Assembly: GCA_964343805.1 (NCBI GenBank)
Contig: CAYFLR010000025.1
Coordinates: 1 to 64,000, forward strand
Source of the DNA: CAYFLR01 sp964343805
Lineage (GTDB): Bacteria; Bdellovibrionota_B; Oligoflexia; CAYFLR01
Reading direction: 5' to 3'
DNA: 64,000 nucleotides
The notes under the pieces are model-generated. The model saw only the letters and a list, made by a program, of their open reading frames with translations. It ran no database searches and was not told the origin of the DNA. The stretch's first letter is position 1, and each line of letters begins with the position of its first letter. Made by a program: the position numbers and the translations under genes. Positions 56,676 through 64,000 of this stretch are shown piece by piece.

Positions 56676-56830
56676 ATTTCAATTCAATACGAGTAGTAAA
56701 GGTGATTATTCTTCTCTCTTATTATTCGTCATATTTAGAGTATTTCTTAAGGTATTTAATAAACTTCGAACAAATCTATGAAGAGCCCCATTTAAATAGA
56801 GTGAGTGCATCTATCCTGATCCCGCTCTGG

Positions 56831-56985
56831 AGTGACAAAACTTCGTTTATAAAATTTATAACGCTAGTTTTGGCAGTAAAAACGCTCTTTGAAGTGACAA
56901 AAATCCGCCTATAAATCTTATAACGCTAGTTTTGGCAGTAAAAACACTCTTTGATGTGACAAAACTCCGCTTATAAACGGAATGG
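56831..56985. repeat. 62-bp tandem repeat, about 2.5 copies, intergenic
   Basis: Units begin at 56831, 56893 and 56955. Each contains GTGACAAAA, CGCTAGTTTTGGCAGTAAAA and AACGCTCTTTGA or close variants. Third copy breaks off after CGCTTATAAAC. There is no coding sense. In each unit GTTTT and AAAAC can pair across GGCAGTA. The 429-bp intergenic space between 56675 and 57105 otherwise contains nothing recognisable. Confidence 0.8.
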
Positions 56986-57104
56986 ATAAGTGATCTTCAA
57001 AGAGATAGGAAGGGAATTTAGTAGCTAACAGAATGGCTTGCTAGAAACAATGCAGGTATGACACAATAGAGAACCTCAGTAAGAATAGCCACGGGGGTAC
57101 TTGT

Positions 57105-57533
57105 ATGAATAAGCAAGTAAAAATAAAAATAGCCAGTACCGCTGAAATACCTGAAGCCCAAGCATTTTATAAAAGTGTTGGTTATGCAGATTTGATAAAG
57201 CCGACAGACAAAGTTGTTATGGCCATCTTCAATCAGCAAGTTGCCGGAGTAGCGAGAATTTCACTTGAAAATAAAATCCTGGTATTACGGGGAATGCAAG
57301 TGGATCGCACTTTAGTGCGCCAAGGTATTGGGAGCTTGATGTTATCTAAATTAAATGAGGTCATTGGTGATTCACCCTGCTACTGCCTCCCCCATGACTG
57401 GTTAGAAACATTCTATGCTCAAATTGGGTTTATAGTCATTCCCAAAGGGATCGCTCCTCCTCACCTTAAAGAACGAATCGCCGCCTACCTCCCAAAGTAT
57501 CCCCATCTAATTTTTATGGGCAAAAACATCTAA
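57105..57533 (+). CDS. GNAT family N-acetyltransferase
   Basis: 142 aa, ATG after GGGGGT. Typical GNAT core: LVLRGMQVDRTLVRQGIGSL contains the acetyl-CoA pyrophosphate loop (R/Q-x-x-G-x-G as RQGIGS, about 69-74) and the last conserved part ETFYAQIGFIV. Substrate unknown. The 3' end overlaps the convergent DUF3179 gene by 27 bases. The 62-bp repeats lie in its upstream region. Confidence 0.8.
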   Translation: MNKQVKIKIASTAEIPEAQAFYKSVGYADLIKPTDKVVMAIFNQQVAGVARISLENKILVLRGMQVDRTLVRQGIGSLMLSKLNEVIGDSPCYCLPHDWLETFYAQIGFIVIPKGIAPPHLKERIAAYLPKYPHLIFMGKNI

Positions 57534-58688
57534 GATCAACTCTGCATCAGGGTGATACTTCTTCCATGAAAACCAATATTCATCGGATATAGACACCATT
57601 CTTAAGTTGGATTGAATGGTTCCATTTAAATAATGCCCTCTGACATCCCACTCGGTACCGCTTACCTGATCGATTATTTTATTATCCGAGAAAGCGATTT
57701 TTAACTTTTGATCTTGCAGTTCAGTTGTAAATGCATTGACTCCATCGTCAACAGCAATCAGGAAAAAACCAAGCTCTTTATTCAGGACCAATTTCTCTTT
57801 GAGAACATCTTTTTTGAGATAGACCAACTCCTTATCCACATCCTGATCATAGATACCGATCACAGGAGTTCGGGCAGGATAACTATGATCTTTTCTTTTA
57901 GCTGAAAGACCAGGGGTTCTTTCGGAGGCTAAAAACATTTTCCAAATGCCTGGAATTGGAAGTTCAAATTGTTTTAAATCCTGCTCGGTCACATTCACAA
58001 TAGGGGGGATCTGTCTTAACTTTTTTACTTCGCTCCAAGGAAGGATTTGAAAAGGAATCATGGTCAGCTCATGAGGATGAAGCGGCCCTAACTCCGACCG
58101 AAAAGTTGCCTGTTGAAACCAGGTTTTGGTTTTTCGATCTCCTACTACCATATTAGCATTTTTAAAAGAGGCCACAAACAGGGGGCCGATATCAGTGACA
58201 TCAAAGGGGATGATACTCCGGCACATGGCGCAGTATGTTAAAGCCACGGTTTTTGAATTAAATTGGTCATTGATAATATGGTGATGAATCACATAATCGA
58301 GAGGATAACCCTTGGTCACTCCATCATACTCAATAACTGCTATCTGCATTTCATCCCTTAGAGGAAGAGGATCAATGGAAGTGGTCATAGCTGGATAATC
58401 CACCGCTTTGAAAACTGTTTCTTGATGCATCCTGATAGCGAGCACCATGCCAAACAATGATAAAAAGAGTGGAACATAGATCCACAAAGGATTTTGCCCT
58501 TGCTGCCAATATAAATTATAAGACATGAATAATTGCCCAAGGAGGATAAGAGCATTAATGGGTTTCCTTATGTAATAATGATAATAAAGCCATTTTAACG
58601 GAAACTCCTCATTCATAGCCATATAGATGGCGGCAGTTCCCACCAGCAGTGAAATAATTGATAAAAGGTAATAGAGAGTGATAATCAT
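57507..58688 (-). CDS. DUF3179 membrane protein
   Basis: 393 aa from ATG 58686-58688, with GAGGTG just upstream; a GTG two codons earlier overlaps that site and is less likely. Three N-terminal hydrophobic segments (about 4-22, 43-60, 70-87), then the DUF3179 domain with its conserved PLDYVIHHHIINDQF and VALTYCAMCRSIIPFD (Cys-x2-Cys). The CxxC and a late GTEWDVRGHYLNG suggest a redox or metal-binding role, not established. Third gene of the MarR operon, 8-15 bases from the Fe-S gene. Confidence 0.8.
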   Translation of the reverse strand: MIITLYYLLSIISLLVGTAAIYMAMNEEFPLKWLYYHYYIRKPINALILLGQLFMSYNLYWQQGQNPLWIYVPLFLSLFGMVLAIRMHQETVFKAVDYPAMTTSIDPLPLRDEMQIAVIEYDGVTKGYPLDYVIHHHIINDQFNSKTVALTYCAMCRSIIPFDVTDIGPLFVASFKNANMVVGDRKTKTWFQQATFRSELGPLHPHELTMIPFQILPWSEVKKLRQIPPIVNVTEQDLKQFELPIPGIWKMFLASERTPGLSAKRKDHSYPARTPVIGIYDQDVDKELVYLKKDVLKEKLVLNKELGFFLIAVDDGVNAFTTELQDQKLKIAFSDNKIIDQVSGTEWDVRGHYLNGTIQSNLRMVSISDEYWFSWKKYHPDAELILDVFAHKN

Positions 58689-58702
58689 AAACACCTCACT
58701 TT

Positions 58703-59677
58703 TTATTTTTTTAGAACCTTTTCACGAATTTTCTCATAGGGTGTATGAGAAAAAGCGCAGTTTTTTATACACACCGAACATCCATATTCCTCTGTAAAAA
58801 TAGGAAGACAATCTTTACGAATGATATGGGTTTTAAGCCCCGAAGGATGTATGACGGGCTTTTCTCTGATCGCTTTACCAGGGCAAGTTTTAATACAGTT
58901 CCCACAATTTTTACAGAAGTCCTCGATCCACTGATGAGTATTTTCCGTGGAAACTGGCAGATTTTCGATACTGCAAAAAATGGCAGTAATTCGTTGACGG
59001 GCCCCAAATTCAGGAGAGATGAGTAAGCCATGCCGGCCATGCCAACCGAGTCCCGCTTTGGCAGCTAAAGGGGGGTAAACCACCGGTCCTGCTAAAGGAG
59101 GTGTGGCTTGACAACTCACCCCTTTTTCCCGCAAATAATTGGCCAGATCTAGTACGATTTCACCTAAATCTCGATAGGTTTGAAAAACCATTTTAAAGGT
59201 ATCCAAACTGGGAGCGAGCTGAATCTTCTCTTTATCCATCTCCTTTAACATTACAATGGCATGGGTGTAGAGGACACCTTTCTTTTTAAAGATCAGTTCC
59301 GGAGGTAATTCGGTATAACCGATCACACCAACCCCATAAGAACGAGCCTTATCTTCGAACTCTTGTAAAAACTTTTTATCCACTCGGGTGATAGGATTTT
59401 GAGGATTTTTGGCCGTATCATCTACCGCTCTTCCAATAGAGTTGAGAGCCGGTCGAACCAGAGGTCCCATGGTTTTAATATGACGCAGCTTCACCGGAAT
59501 TTCTTTACCACCAGTTACTTTTTGCGGATCAGGCCAAGAACGCTCAGGTGAAGAGGGCACCGCCTGAATACTCCCCTCTTGCAAGGGAATAGTATTTTCT
59601 TTGGCAAACAACCGTTTCATCTTATGTTTGATAATGGTGAGCAGGATAAATTCAATGAAGTTTAAAATTCTTTGCAT
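58703..59677 (-). CDS. QueG/reductive-dehalogenase-like iron-sulfur protein
   Basis: 324 aa, ATG after AGGAGG. Two [4Fe-4S] motifs at about 255-266 (CKNCGNCIKTCP) and 289-306 (C...CSVCIKNCAF), with PLAAKAGLGWHGRHGLLISP before them, the arrangement of QueG and of reductive dehalogenase C-termini. The hydrophobic, basic N-terminus (FIEFILLTIIKHKMKRLF) and long leader are unlike tRNA-modifying QueG, so it may be a membrane-associated oxidoreductase. Middle gene of the MarR operon. Confidence 0.75.
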   Translation of the reverse strand: MQRILNFIEFILLTIIKHKMKRLFAKENTIPLQEGSIQAVPSSPERSWPDPQKVTGGKEIPVKLRHIKTMGPLVRPALNSIGRAVDDTAKNPQNPITRVDKKFLQEFEDKARSYGVGVIGYTELPPELIFKKKGVLYTHAIVMLKEMDKEKIQLAPSLDTFKMVFQTYRDLGEIVLDLANYLREKGVSCQATPPLAGPVVYPPLAAKAGLGWHGRHGLLISPEFGARQRITAIFCSIENLPVSTENTHQWIEDFCKNCGNCIKTCPGKAIREKPVIHPSGLKTHIIRKDCLPIFTEEYGCSVCIKNCAFSHTPYEKIREKVLKK

Positions 59678-59699
59678 AAACTATCCTCCTAGGTTGAGG

Positions 59700-60227
59700 T
59701 CATTCGCCCACTGATTTTTCAATGATCTCGTTAAAGTCCTTAATCTGCATGGATAGCTGTTCAAGTTCAGAAAGAGAGTAGGAGCTCACCACCTTGGCCA
59801 TCATAGAAAAATGATCTGGCAACAGAGATTTTAAAAAGGTTTTTCCCTTATCGCTCAGAAGACAAAGGTGACTTCTCTTATCTTTGGGATTGGGAATTCG
59901 CTCAATCATTCCCTCCGATTCTAAATTATTTAACAAGCCAGTAATCGTAGGTTTGGTGACACTCAGTTGTTTAGCGAGAGATAAAGGAGAGTGAGGCTCA
60001 CTTTCAGAGCCTTGATTTAGAATCATCATCAAGGAAAACCGGGCGGGAGATAGTTTAAATTTGGCAAAGTGGCGAATAATTTGTTTTTCCACCTGATCCA
60101 TTTGTCCAATGAGACGAATAAAGACTTCTACTTTCTTCAGATCTGCTTGCTCATAGGGCACATTTAACTTGGATAGTAGCTTTTGAATGACATGACTTTG
60201 TGGAATTAGAAACTCTTTTTGACTCAT
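59700..60227 (-). CDS. MarR family transcription regulator
   Basis: 175 aa. Winged-helix core at about 55-125: LAKQLSVTKPTITGLLNNLE and the wing MIERIPNPKDKRSHLCLLSD, fully typical of MarR. Two copies of TAGTTAGG overlap the promoter just upstream, as for a self-regulating repressor. A third copy precedes the persulfide dioxygenase gene. MarR proteins often respond to oxidants, persulfides or phenolic ligands. No conserved reactive Cys is seen in this one. Confidence 0.85.
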   Translation of the reverse strand: MSQKEFLIPQSHVIQKLLSKLNVPYEQADLKKVEVFIRLIGQMDQVEKQIIRHFAKFKLSPARFSLMMILNQGSESEPHSPLSLAKQLSVTKPTITGLLNNLESEGMIERIPNPKDKRSHLCLLSDKGKTFLKSLLPDHFSMMAKVVSSYSLSELEQLSMQIKDFNEIIEKSVGE

Positions 60228-60238
60228 TTAGTTTGCCC

Positions 60239-60277
60239 CCTAACTAATATAGTACGGCACCTAACTACTTTTGTCAA
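60239..60277 (-). promoter_or_regulatory. sigma70 promoter with two TAGTTAGG sites (MarR operon)
   Basis: On the minus strand TTGACA (60272-60277), 17-base spacer, TACTAT (60249-60254). TAGTTAGG occurs at 60260-60267 (in the spacer) and 60239-60246 (downstream of -10), 21 bases apart. An occupied site would block RNA polymerase, as expected for a repressor encoded 12 bases downstream. Confidence 0.7.
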
Positions 60278-60302
60278 GCTCTAAATAGTCAAACCCTTTA
60301 GA

Positions 60303-62042
60303 TTACAAGTATTTTTTGAGTACTGCGAGCAGGTCATTTTTTTTCAGGGGTTTTCTAAGAAAGTCATCACAAAGTTTTAGAATCTCATCCTCTTCCTTTT
60401 TTAAAACTGATGCGGTGATAGCTATAATAGGAATATCTTTCAACTCGGGATCCTCTTTCAATATTCGAGCGGTATCATAGCCATCCAGTACGGGCAATTT
60501 CATATCTAATAGAAGAAGCTTGGGAAGATGTTTTATCATTAACTCTAGAGCTTCTTTGCCGTTTTTTGCGAATAAAATTTTAAAATTCCATCTCGCTAAA
60601 TAGAGTTCGATGAGATCTCTATTGCAATCTAAATCTTCAGCCACCAAAATTGTTACTGGATCAAAAGAGAAATCTGGAAGTACTTGAGTAGGATTTTTAT
60701 GTGAAGCTATAGTAGGATCATCGATCGCAACCTGAGGAATTGTTATAAAAAAAGAGGTCCCTTGACCCACCTTGGAAGAGACCTTTATACTCCCCCCCAT
60801 AAGTTCTATGAATCTCTTACTAATAGTTAAACCAAGCCCAGTCCCCTGCTTCGTTGGTTCTTTTCCTTCATCAGCTTGGCCGAACGCCTCAAAAATGACT
60901 TTATAATCTTCTTCATTAATTCCAATACCGGTGTCACTGACCTCAATGGATAAATCTATTTCGCCTGATTGTCTCTCATGTTTATTTATGGCTTTAAATA
61001 TTACACTCACCCGACCTTCATCGGTAAACTTGAGAGCATTACCAACCAAGTTCATCATAACTTGGGTTAATCTGGTATGATCTAAAAAGAGAGAGGAAGG
61101 AACCCCTCCATCAATCTCCGTTTTAAACTCGATATTTTTCTCTTTAAAGGTATCTCCAAAAAAGATCTGCACTTCATCTATGATTTTTTGAACAGAAGTG
61201 GGATGCAAATCTATAGTGTATTTTCCCGCATCTACGGCCGAAAGATCCAACACATCATTGATGATACGCATCAGAGTGGTTCCGGCAGTGGAAATCATTT
61301 GCAAGTATTTTATCTTTTTTGCATCAGTTTCTGAGTCCTGTAACAAATCTGAAAAACCAAGTATAGCATTCATGGGAGTTCGGATCTCATGAGACATGTT
61401 AGCCAGAAATGTACTTTTAGCCTGACTTGCAGACTCGGCTCTGATGCGCGCATCATTGAGCTCATAGGTTCTTCTTTTCACCTGATCTTCTAACTTCTGA
61501 TTGGCATTTTTCTCGATTTCCAGCGCTCGAATTCGATCGACCCCCATCTCCCCTATGATCTCTGTGAGCTCCACTAAAACGGTCATCTTACTTTTGATAT
61601 CTTCCTGACTAAAGATGGGAACTTTTTGGAGAGCTTTAAGGTACTCTTCTTCATTAAAGCCAAATTCAACGGCCTGTTTTTTAAAAAACTCACGATCTGG
61701 TTTTTCAAAAAAGAACTGACCTGTGAAAAAGTTACCTAAATGCTTACCATTCACTCGCACAGGTATGGCCACATCCACTAAGCCATTTTTACACTTGTAG
61801 ACATTATAGGAACTTTCCTCAGAAAGCTTTCCCGCCAAAACAGTATCACTTTCTTTACATCTTTCAGCTGTTTTTGGGCAAATGCGATGAAACTTAGTAC
61901 AGATATCTTGCCACCCGGTGGCAATATGAACATGCCCTTCAAGATCTAGGAAAGCTAAGGTCAATCCATTGATAGCTGAATAGCTTTCACAATAGCGCTT
62001 CAACCTTTGGATATCAAATATTTCAGAAAATTTATAGGACAT
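60303..62042 (-). CDS. PocR-domain hybrid histidine kinase
   Basis: 579 aa. A PocR-type ligand domain covers about 5-175 (with CTKFHRICPKTAERCKES, NVYKCKNGLVDVAIPV and LGNFFTGQFFF). It is followed by a coiled coil, HisKA (MSHEIRTPMNAILGFSD, about 217-233), HATPase (NLVGNALKFTDEG, VSDTGIGI, GTGLGLTIS) and a receiver (about 450-575: ILVAEDLDCN, LLLLDMKLPVLDGY, FLRKPLKK). No membrane segment, so it senses a cytoplasmic signal. The Cys-rich PocR region may bind a small metabolite or metal. It is 12 bases downstream of the persulfide dioxygenase gene. Confidence 0.88.
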   Translation of the reverse strand: MSYKFSEIFDIQRLKRYCESYSAINGLTLAFLDLEGHVHIATGWQDICTKFHRICPKTAERCKESDTVLAGKLSEESSYNVYKCKNGLVDVAIPVRVNGKHLGNFFTGQFFFEKPDREFFKKQAVEFGFNEEEYLKALQKVPIFSQEDIKSKMTVLVELTEIIGEMGVDRIRALEIEKNANQKLEDQVKRRTYELNDARIRAESASQAKSTFLANMSHEIRTPMNAILGFSDLLQDSETDAKKIKYLQMISTAGTTLMRIINDVLDLSAVDAGKYTIDLHPTSVQKIIDEVQIFFGDTFKEKNIEFKTEIDGGVPSSLFLDHTRLTQVMMNLVGNALKFTDEGRVSVIFKAINKHERQSGEIDLSIEVSDTGIGINEEDYKVIFEAFGQADEGKEPTKQGTGLGLTISKRFIELMGGSIKVSSKVGQGTSFFITIPQVAIDDPTIASHKNPTQVLPDFSFDPVTILVAEDLDCNRDLIELYLARWNFKILFAKNGKEALELMIKHLPKLLLLDMKLPVLDGYDTARILKEDPELKDIPIIAITASVLKKEEDEILKLCDDFLRKPLKKNDLLAVLKKYL

Positions 62043-62054
62043 CTATCACACCCT

Positions 62055-63440
62055 CTACGAACAACTACTTCCCGACGAATTCCAACTAAAAAACCCACCA
62101 TTCAAATCATAAACATCTTGATATCCTTTTTGCTTTAAAATACTGTCAGCAATAATCGAGCGGTATCCTCCTTGACAATAGGTCATAATGGGAGCTTCTT
62201 TTTTAAAGAGATCGCTATCTACTTTTTCTTCCACACTCACCAGCTCCACATGCACCGATGTTTCGACTTTTCCATTATTGAGTCGCTCTAAAGGAGTTCT
62301 CACATCCAAAATATTCAGGTCACCCTTTTGCATTTCTTTTGCTTTTGCCGGATCAATTTGCGGGATTTGATCGCTTAAGTAGTCCATTGGGATATCCTCC
62401 ACCGGGCAATAAGCAATCACATGATCCAAACCCACCCGGGCAAAGCGAACGAGCGCCTCTTCGTAGCGATCTTGATGGCAGATCACCACAATCGGCTTAT
62501 TTTGATTGATAAGAGCACCCGCCCATGGTGCAAACATTCCATCTAGGCTTATATTAATAAATCCAGGAAAAAAGGACTTGGCAAAATCAGCAGGAGAACG
62601 AGTGTCTACTAAATTAAAACTGTTATGATCTTGAAATTCTCTTTTTAATTGGTCCGCCCCTACTTTCTTTACTTTATTTAAAATTTCATTAACGGGAGTT
62701 ATTTTTCCTGATTTATTTAATTCCACATCCACCAGAAAATACTTGGGGGGAGTTTCTTGGTTTTCTGATATTTTCTCAACAAAAGTATCCACATCGTCAA
62801 TTTTAAGCGCGTAGTTCACTTCCAACTGCTCGCCAATGGATGTTTTGGTTTCTGCTCGGAGACTTTTCCCACACATGGAGCCCGCCCCATGAGCAGGGTA
62901 AACAGTGAGTTCAGGAGGAAGCTTCTTCAGCCTCTGAATAGAGTGGTACATTTTGGTGGCTAGTTCCTTTTGAGAAATGCCGGCAGAAGCTAGCAAGTCA
63001 GGTCGCCCCACATCGCCGTTAAAAAGGGTATCTCCGGTGAAGGCCGCAATGGGGTCAGCATCAGCTTTGGTTTTATCATAACAAAGGGTCGTGATGTCTC
63101 CGAGAGTATGACCTGGGGTTTCCCAGAATTTTAATTCCACGTCACCAAAAGTGAGAGTCTTTCCATCAGTGAGGGCTTCATGCTGAAAACTGACACCAGC
63201 ATTCTTGCCCACATAGATCTTACAGCCGTACTTTTCAGCCAACTCCATATGACCAGCCACAAAGTCAGCATGAACATGAGTCAATAAAACTCCCACCAGT
63301 TTGAGCTTATTGGTATTTATAAATTCTTCGTACTGGGCAATATCTCGAAGGGGATCTATTAAGAGAACTTGACCTTGACTTGAGATGTGATAGCTGGCTT
63401 GAGCCAAGCAACCTAAATAGTATTGTTTTATATCTATCAT
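62055..63440 (-). CDS. persulfide dioxygenase (ETHE1-type) with two rhodanese domains
   Basis: 461 aa. Metallo-beta-lactamase fold domain 1-220: THVHADFVAGH, WETPGHTLGD and FTGDTLFNGDVGRPDL carry the three iron ligands expected for ETHE1 (first His, second His, Asp); the Phe after Asp is normal in this subfamily. A first rhodanese domain (about 245-355) has Cys in VICHQDRYEEA. The second (about 360-455) has YCQGGYRS, an active CxxxxR loop. It oxidises glutathione or other low-molecular-weight persulfide to sulfite and moves sulfane sulfur between domains. It complements the sulfur-reducing operon by removing excess persulfide. Confidence 0.9.
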   Translation of the reverse strand: MIDIKQYYLGCLAQASYHISSQGQVLLIDPLRDIAQYEEFINTNKLKLVGVLLTHVHADFVAGHMELAEKYGCKIYVGKNAGVSFQHEALTDGKTLTFGDVELKFWETPGHTLGDITTLCYDKTKADADPIAAFTGDTLFNGDVGRPDLLASAGISQKELATKMYHSIQRLKKLPPELTVYPAHGAGSMCGKSLRAETKTSIGEQLEVNYALKIDDVDTFVEKISENQETPPKYFLVDVELNKSGKITPVNEILNKVKKVGADQLKREFQDHNSFNLVDTRSPADFAKSFFPGFINISLDGMFAPWAGALINQNKPIVVICHQDRYEEALVRFARVGLDHVIAYCPVEDIPMDYLSDQIPQIDPAKAKEMQKGDLNILDVRTPLERLNNGKVETSVHVELVSVEEKVDSDLFKKEAPIMTYCQGGYRSIIADSILKQKGYQDVYDLNGGFFSWNSSGSSCS

Positions 63441-63482
63441 ACTAATTTCCTTTCAAAAATTACTCAAATTTAACCTTTTATT

Positions 63483-63517
63483 CCTAACTAGCTAAGTTTT
63501 TGATTAAGGTCAAGGAC
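63483..63517 (-). promoter_or_regulatory. promoter region of persulfide dioxygenase operon: TAGTTAGG and FNR-like box
   Basis: On the minus strand, TTGACC lies at 63509-63514, followed after 17 bases by TAGTTA (63487-63492 approx.), a possible promoter. The MarR-type word TAGTTAGG is at 63483-63490, over the -10. TTGATTAAGGTCAA (63500-63513) differs at one position from the FNR/CRP-like consensus TTGAT-N4-ATCAA. Confidence 0.45.
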
Positions 63518-63563
63518 TAGTAGGACGATAAAATTAAGAAAGAGCAATGATCTGGAGTATAAT

Positions 63564-63900
63564 ATGAAAATCTTTCTCACACTATGTATATTCTCTAGTT
63601 TTTTCTTATTCTGTAATGATAATGATACAGATAAATCCACCGATGATCAGACTTTAAAAGAGAAAAGTACTGCTATTAATCCAACCGATTCATGCGGTCA
63701 GAAAGATCTCACCTTCGGGAGAAGTGAGTAAGGTCATAACCATAGCCGGAACAGGGGAAGAAGCGATAAATTCCAAGTTTAAAGGACCTAAAGGCATTGC
63801 GGTTGATAAGAAAGGAGATGTTTATATCTGCGATGCTAAGAATAATAAAGTGCGAAAACTTAAGAAAAAAAATAGGAAGCCAAAGAAACCCAAAAAATGA
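63564..63900 (+). pseudogene. remnant of an NHL-repeat lipoprotein
   Basis: A lipoprotein signal (MKIFLTLCIFSSFFLFC) is followed by a Asp/Thr-rich stretch to a stop after about 55 codons. A second frame starting near 63690 carries an NHL-type repeat: ISPSGEVSKVITIAGTG, FKGPKGIAVDKKGDVYICDA and NKVRKLKKK, then a Lys-rich tail and TGA at 63898-63900. The order fits an originally larger NHL propeller gene reduced by internal deletion and frameshift. Confidence 0.6.
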
Positions 63901-64000
63901 GACACTTCGAGCCATCCCACCAAGCAAATCACCAATATAAATAGATATTTTAATTATTTTTTTCTTTTTTACTAATCATCTTATTAAAAAACCCGAAGAC

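Noticed and set aside
56831..56985. 62-bp repeats as a CRISPR or replication origin
   Set aside because: No unique spacers between units, no cas genes, and no dnaA/rep gene or DnaA-box cluster nearby.
62055..63440. Inactive metallo-beta-lactamase because of THVHADF instead of HxHxDH
   Set aside because: In the ETHE1-type persulfide dioxygenases that His is not an iron ligand, and Phe there is common; the other ligands are present.

Overview
The window is AT-rich bacterial DNA with dense genes, many Sec-type lipoproteins, hybrid sensor kinases and two proteins carrying the TIGR02147-type helix-turn-helix. That mix is typical of Bdellovibrionota/Oligoflexia-like or other deltaproteobacteria-like lineages. 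This placement is inferred from gene content only. No rRNA, tRNA or CRISPR array was recognised. Two runs of N (19093-19146 and 52341-52350) are assembly gaps inside genes.

Region 1 (1-8280) is an accessory, decaying stretch. It opens with a two-gene unit: a flagellar switch protein FliM whose N-terminus is replaced by a TIGR02147-type DNA-binding domain, followed by a FliN-like protein. After that come a broken subtilase, a seven-repeat propeller lipoprotein, a 55-bp dispersed repeat (1-55 and 5357-5411), two IS3-family transposase remnants, a GNAT gene with an in-frame TGA, and a toxin-antitoxin-like pair with a palindrome upstream. A 57-bp duplicated gene fragment brackets the toxin-antitoxin pair.

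Region 2 (8300-17981) holds a probable PPi-type PEP carboxykinase, an S41 protease, three uncharacterised or TPR proteins, and a PAS-LuxR regulator. The regulator lies between two small membrane-protein genes, each preceded by the same ~39-bp motif.

Region 3 (18047-26863, all minus) is a ten-gene redox operon: a small helical protein, DsrM-like cytochrome b, DsrK-like Fe-S protein, receiver protein, Mo-bisPGD oxidoreductase, four-cluster ferredoxin, NrfD-type membrane subunit, two YeeE/YedE half-channels, and a rhodanese-fold protein without its catalytic Cys. It looks like a quinone-linked sulfur-compound (polysulfide/thiosulfate-type) respiratory system. The region upstream of its first gene resembles the motif next to the PAS-LuxR gene, so that regulator may control it.

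Region 4 (27069-56675) is rich in surface and signalling genes: a HELEH metallopeptidase-like lipoprotein, a 7TMR-DISM hybrid kinase with REC and PP2C output, a Cache/PAS protein with no kinase, a kinase-fold/REC fusion, an RCC1-repeat lipoprotein split by a frameshift, a TIGR02147 regulator next to two paralogous secreted proteins, a 1279-aa lipoprotein, a trypsin-like lipoprotein, a TPR/winged-helix regulator split by an in-frame TAG, and an ammonium transporter/histidine kinase fusion. Two unrelated lipoproteins share an SPK-repeat linker.

Region 5 (57105-63513) is a second sulfur-linked cluster: persulfide dioxygenase-rhodanese plus PocR hybrid kinase, then MarR, a QueG-like Fe-S protein and a DUF3179 membrane protein. 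Both promoter regions contain TAGTTAGG, which suggests one MarR-controlled regulon. The window ends with an NHL-repeat gene remnant.
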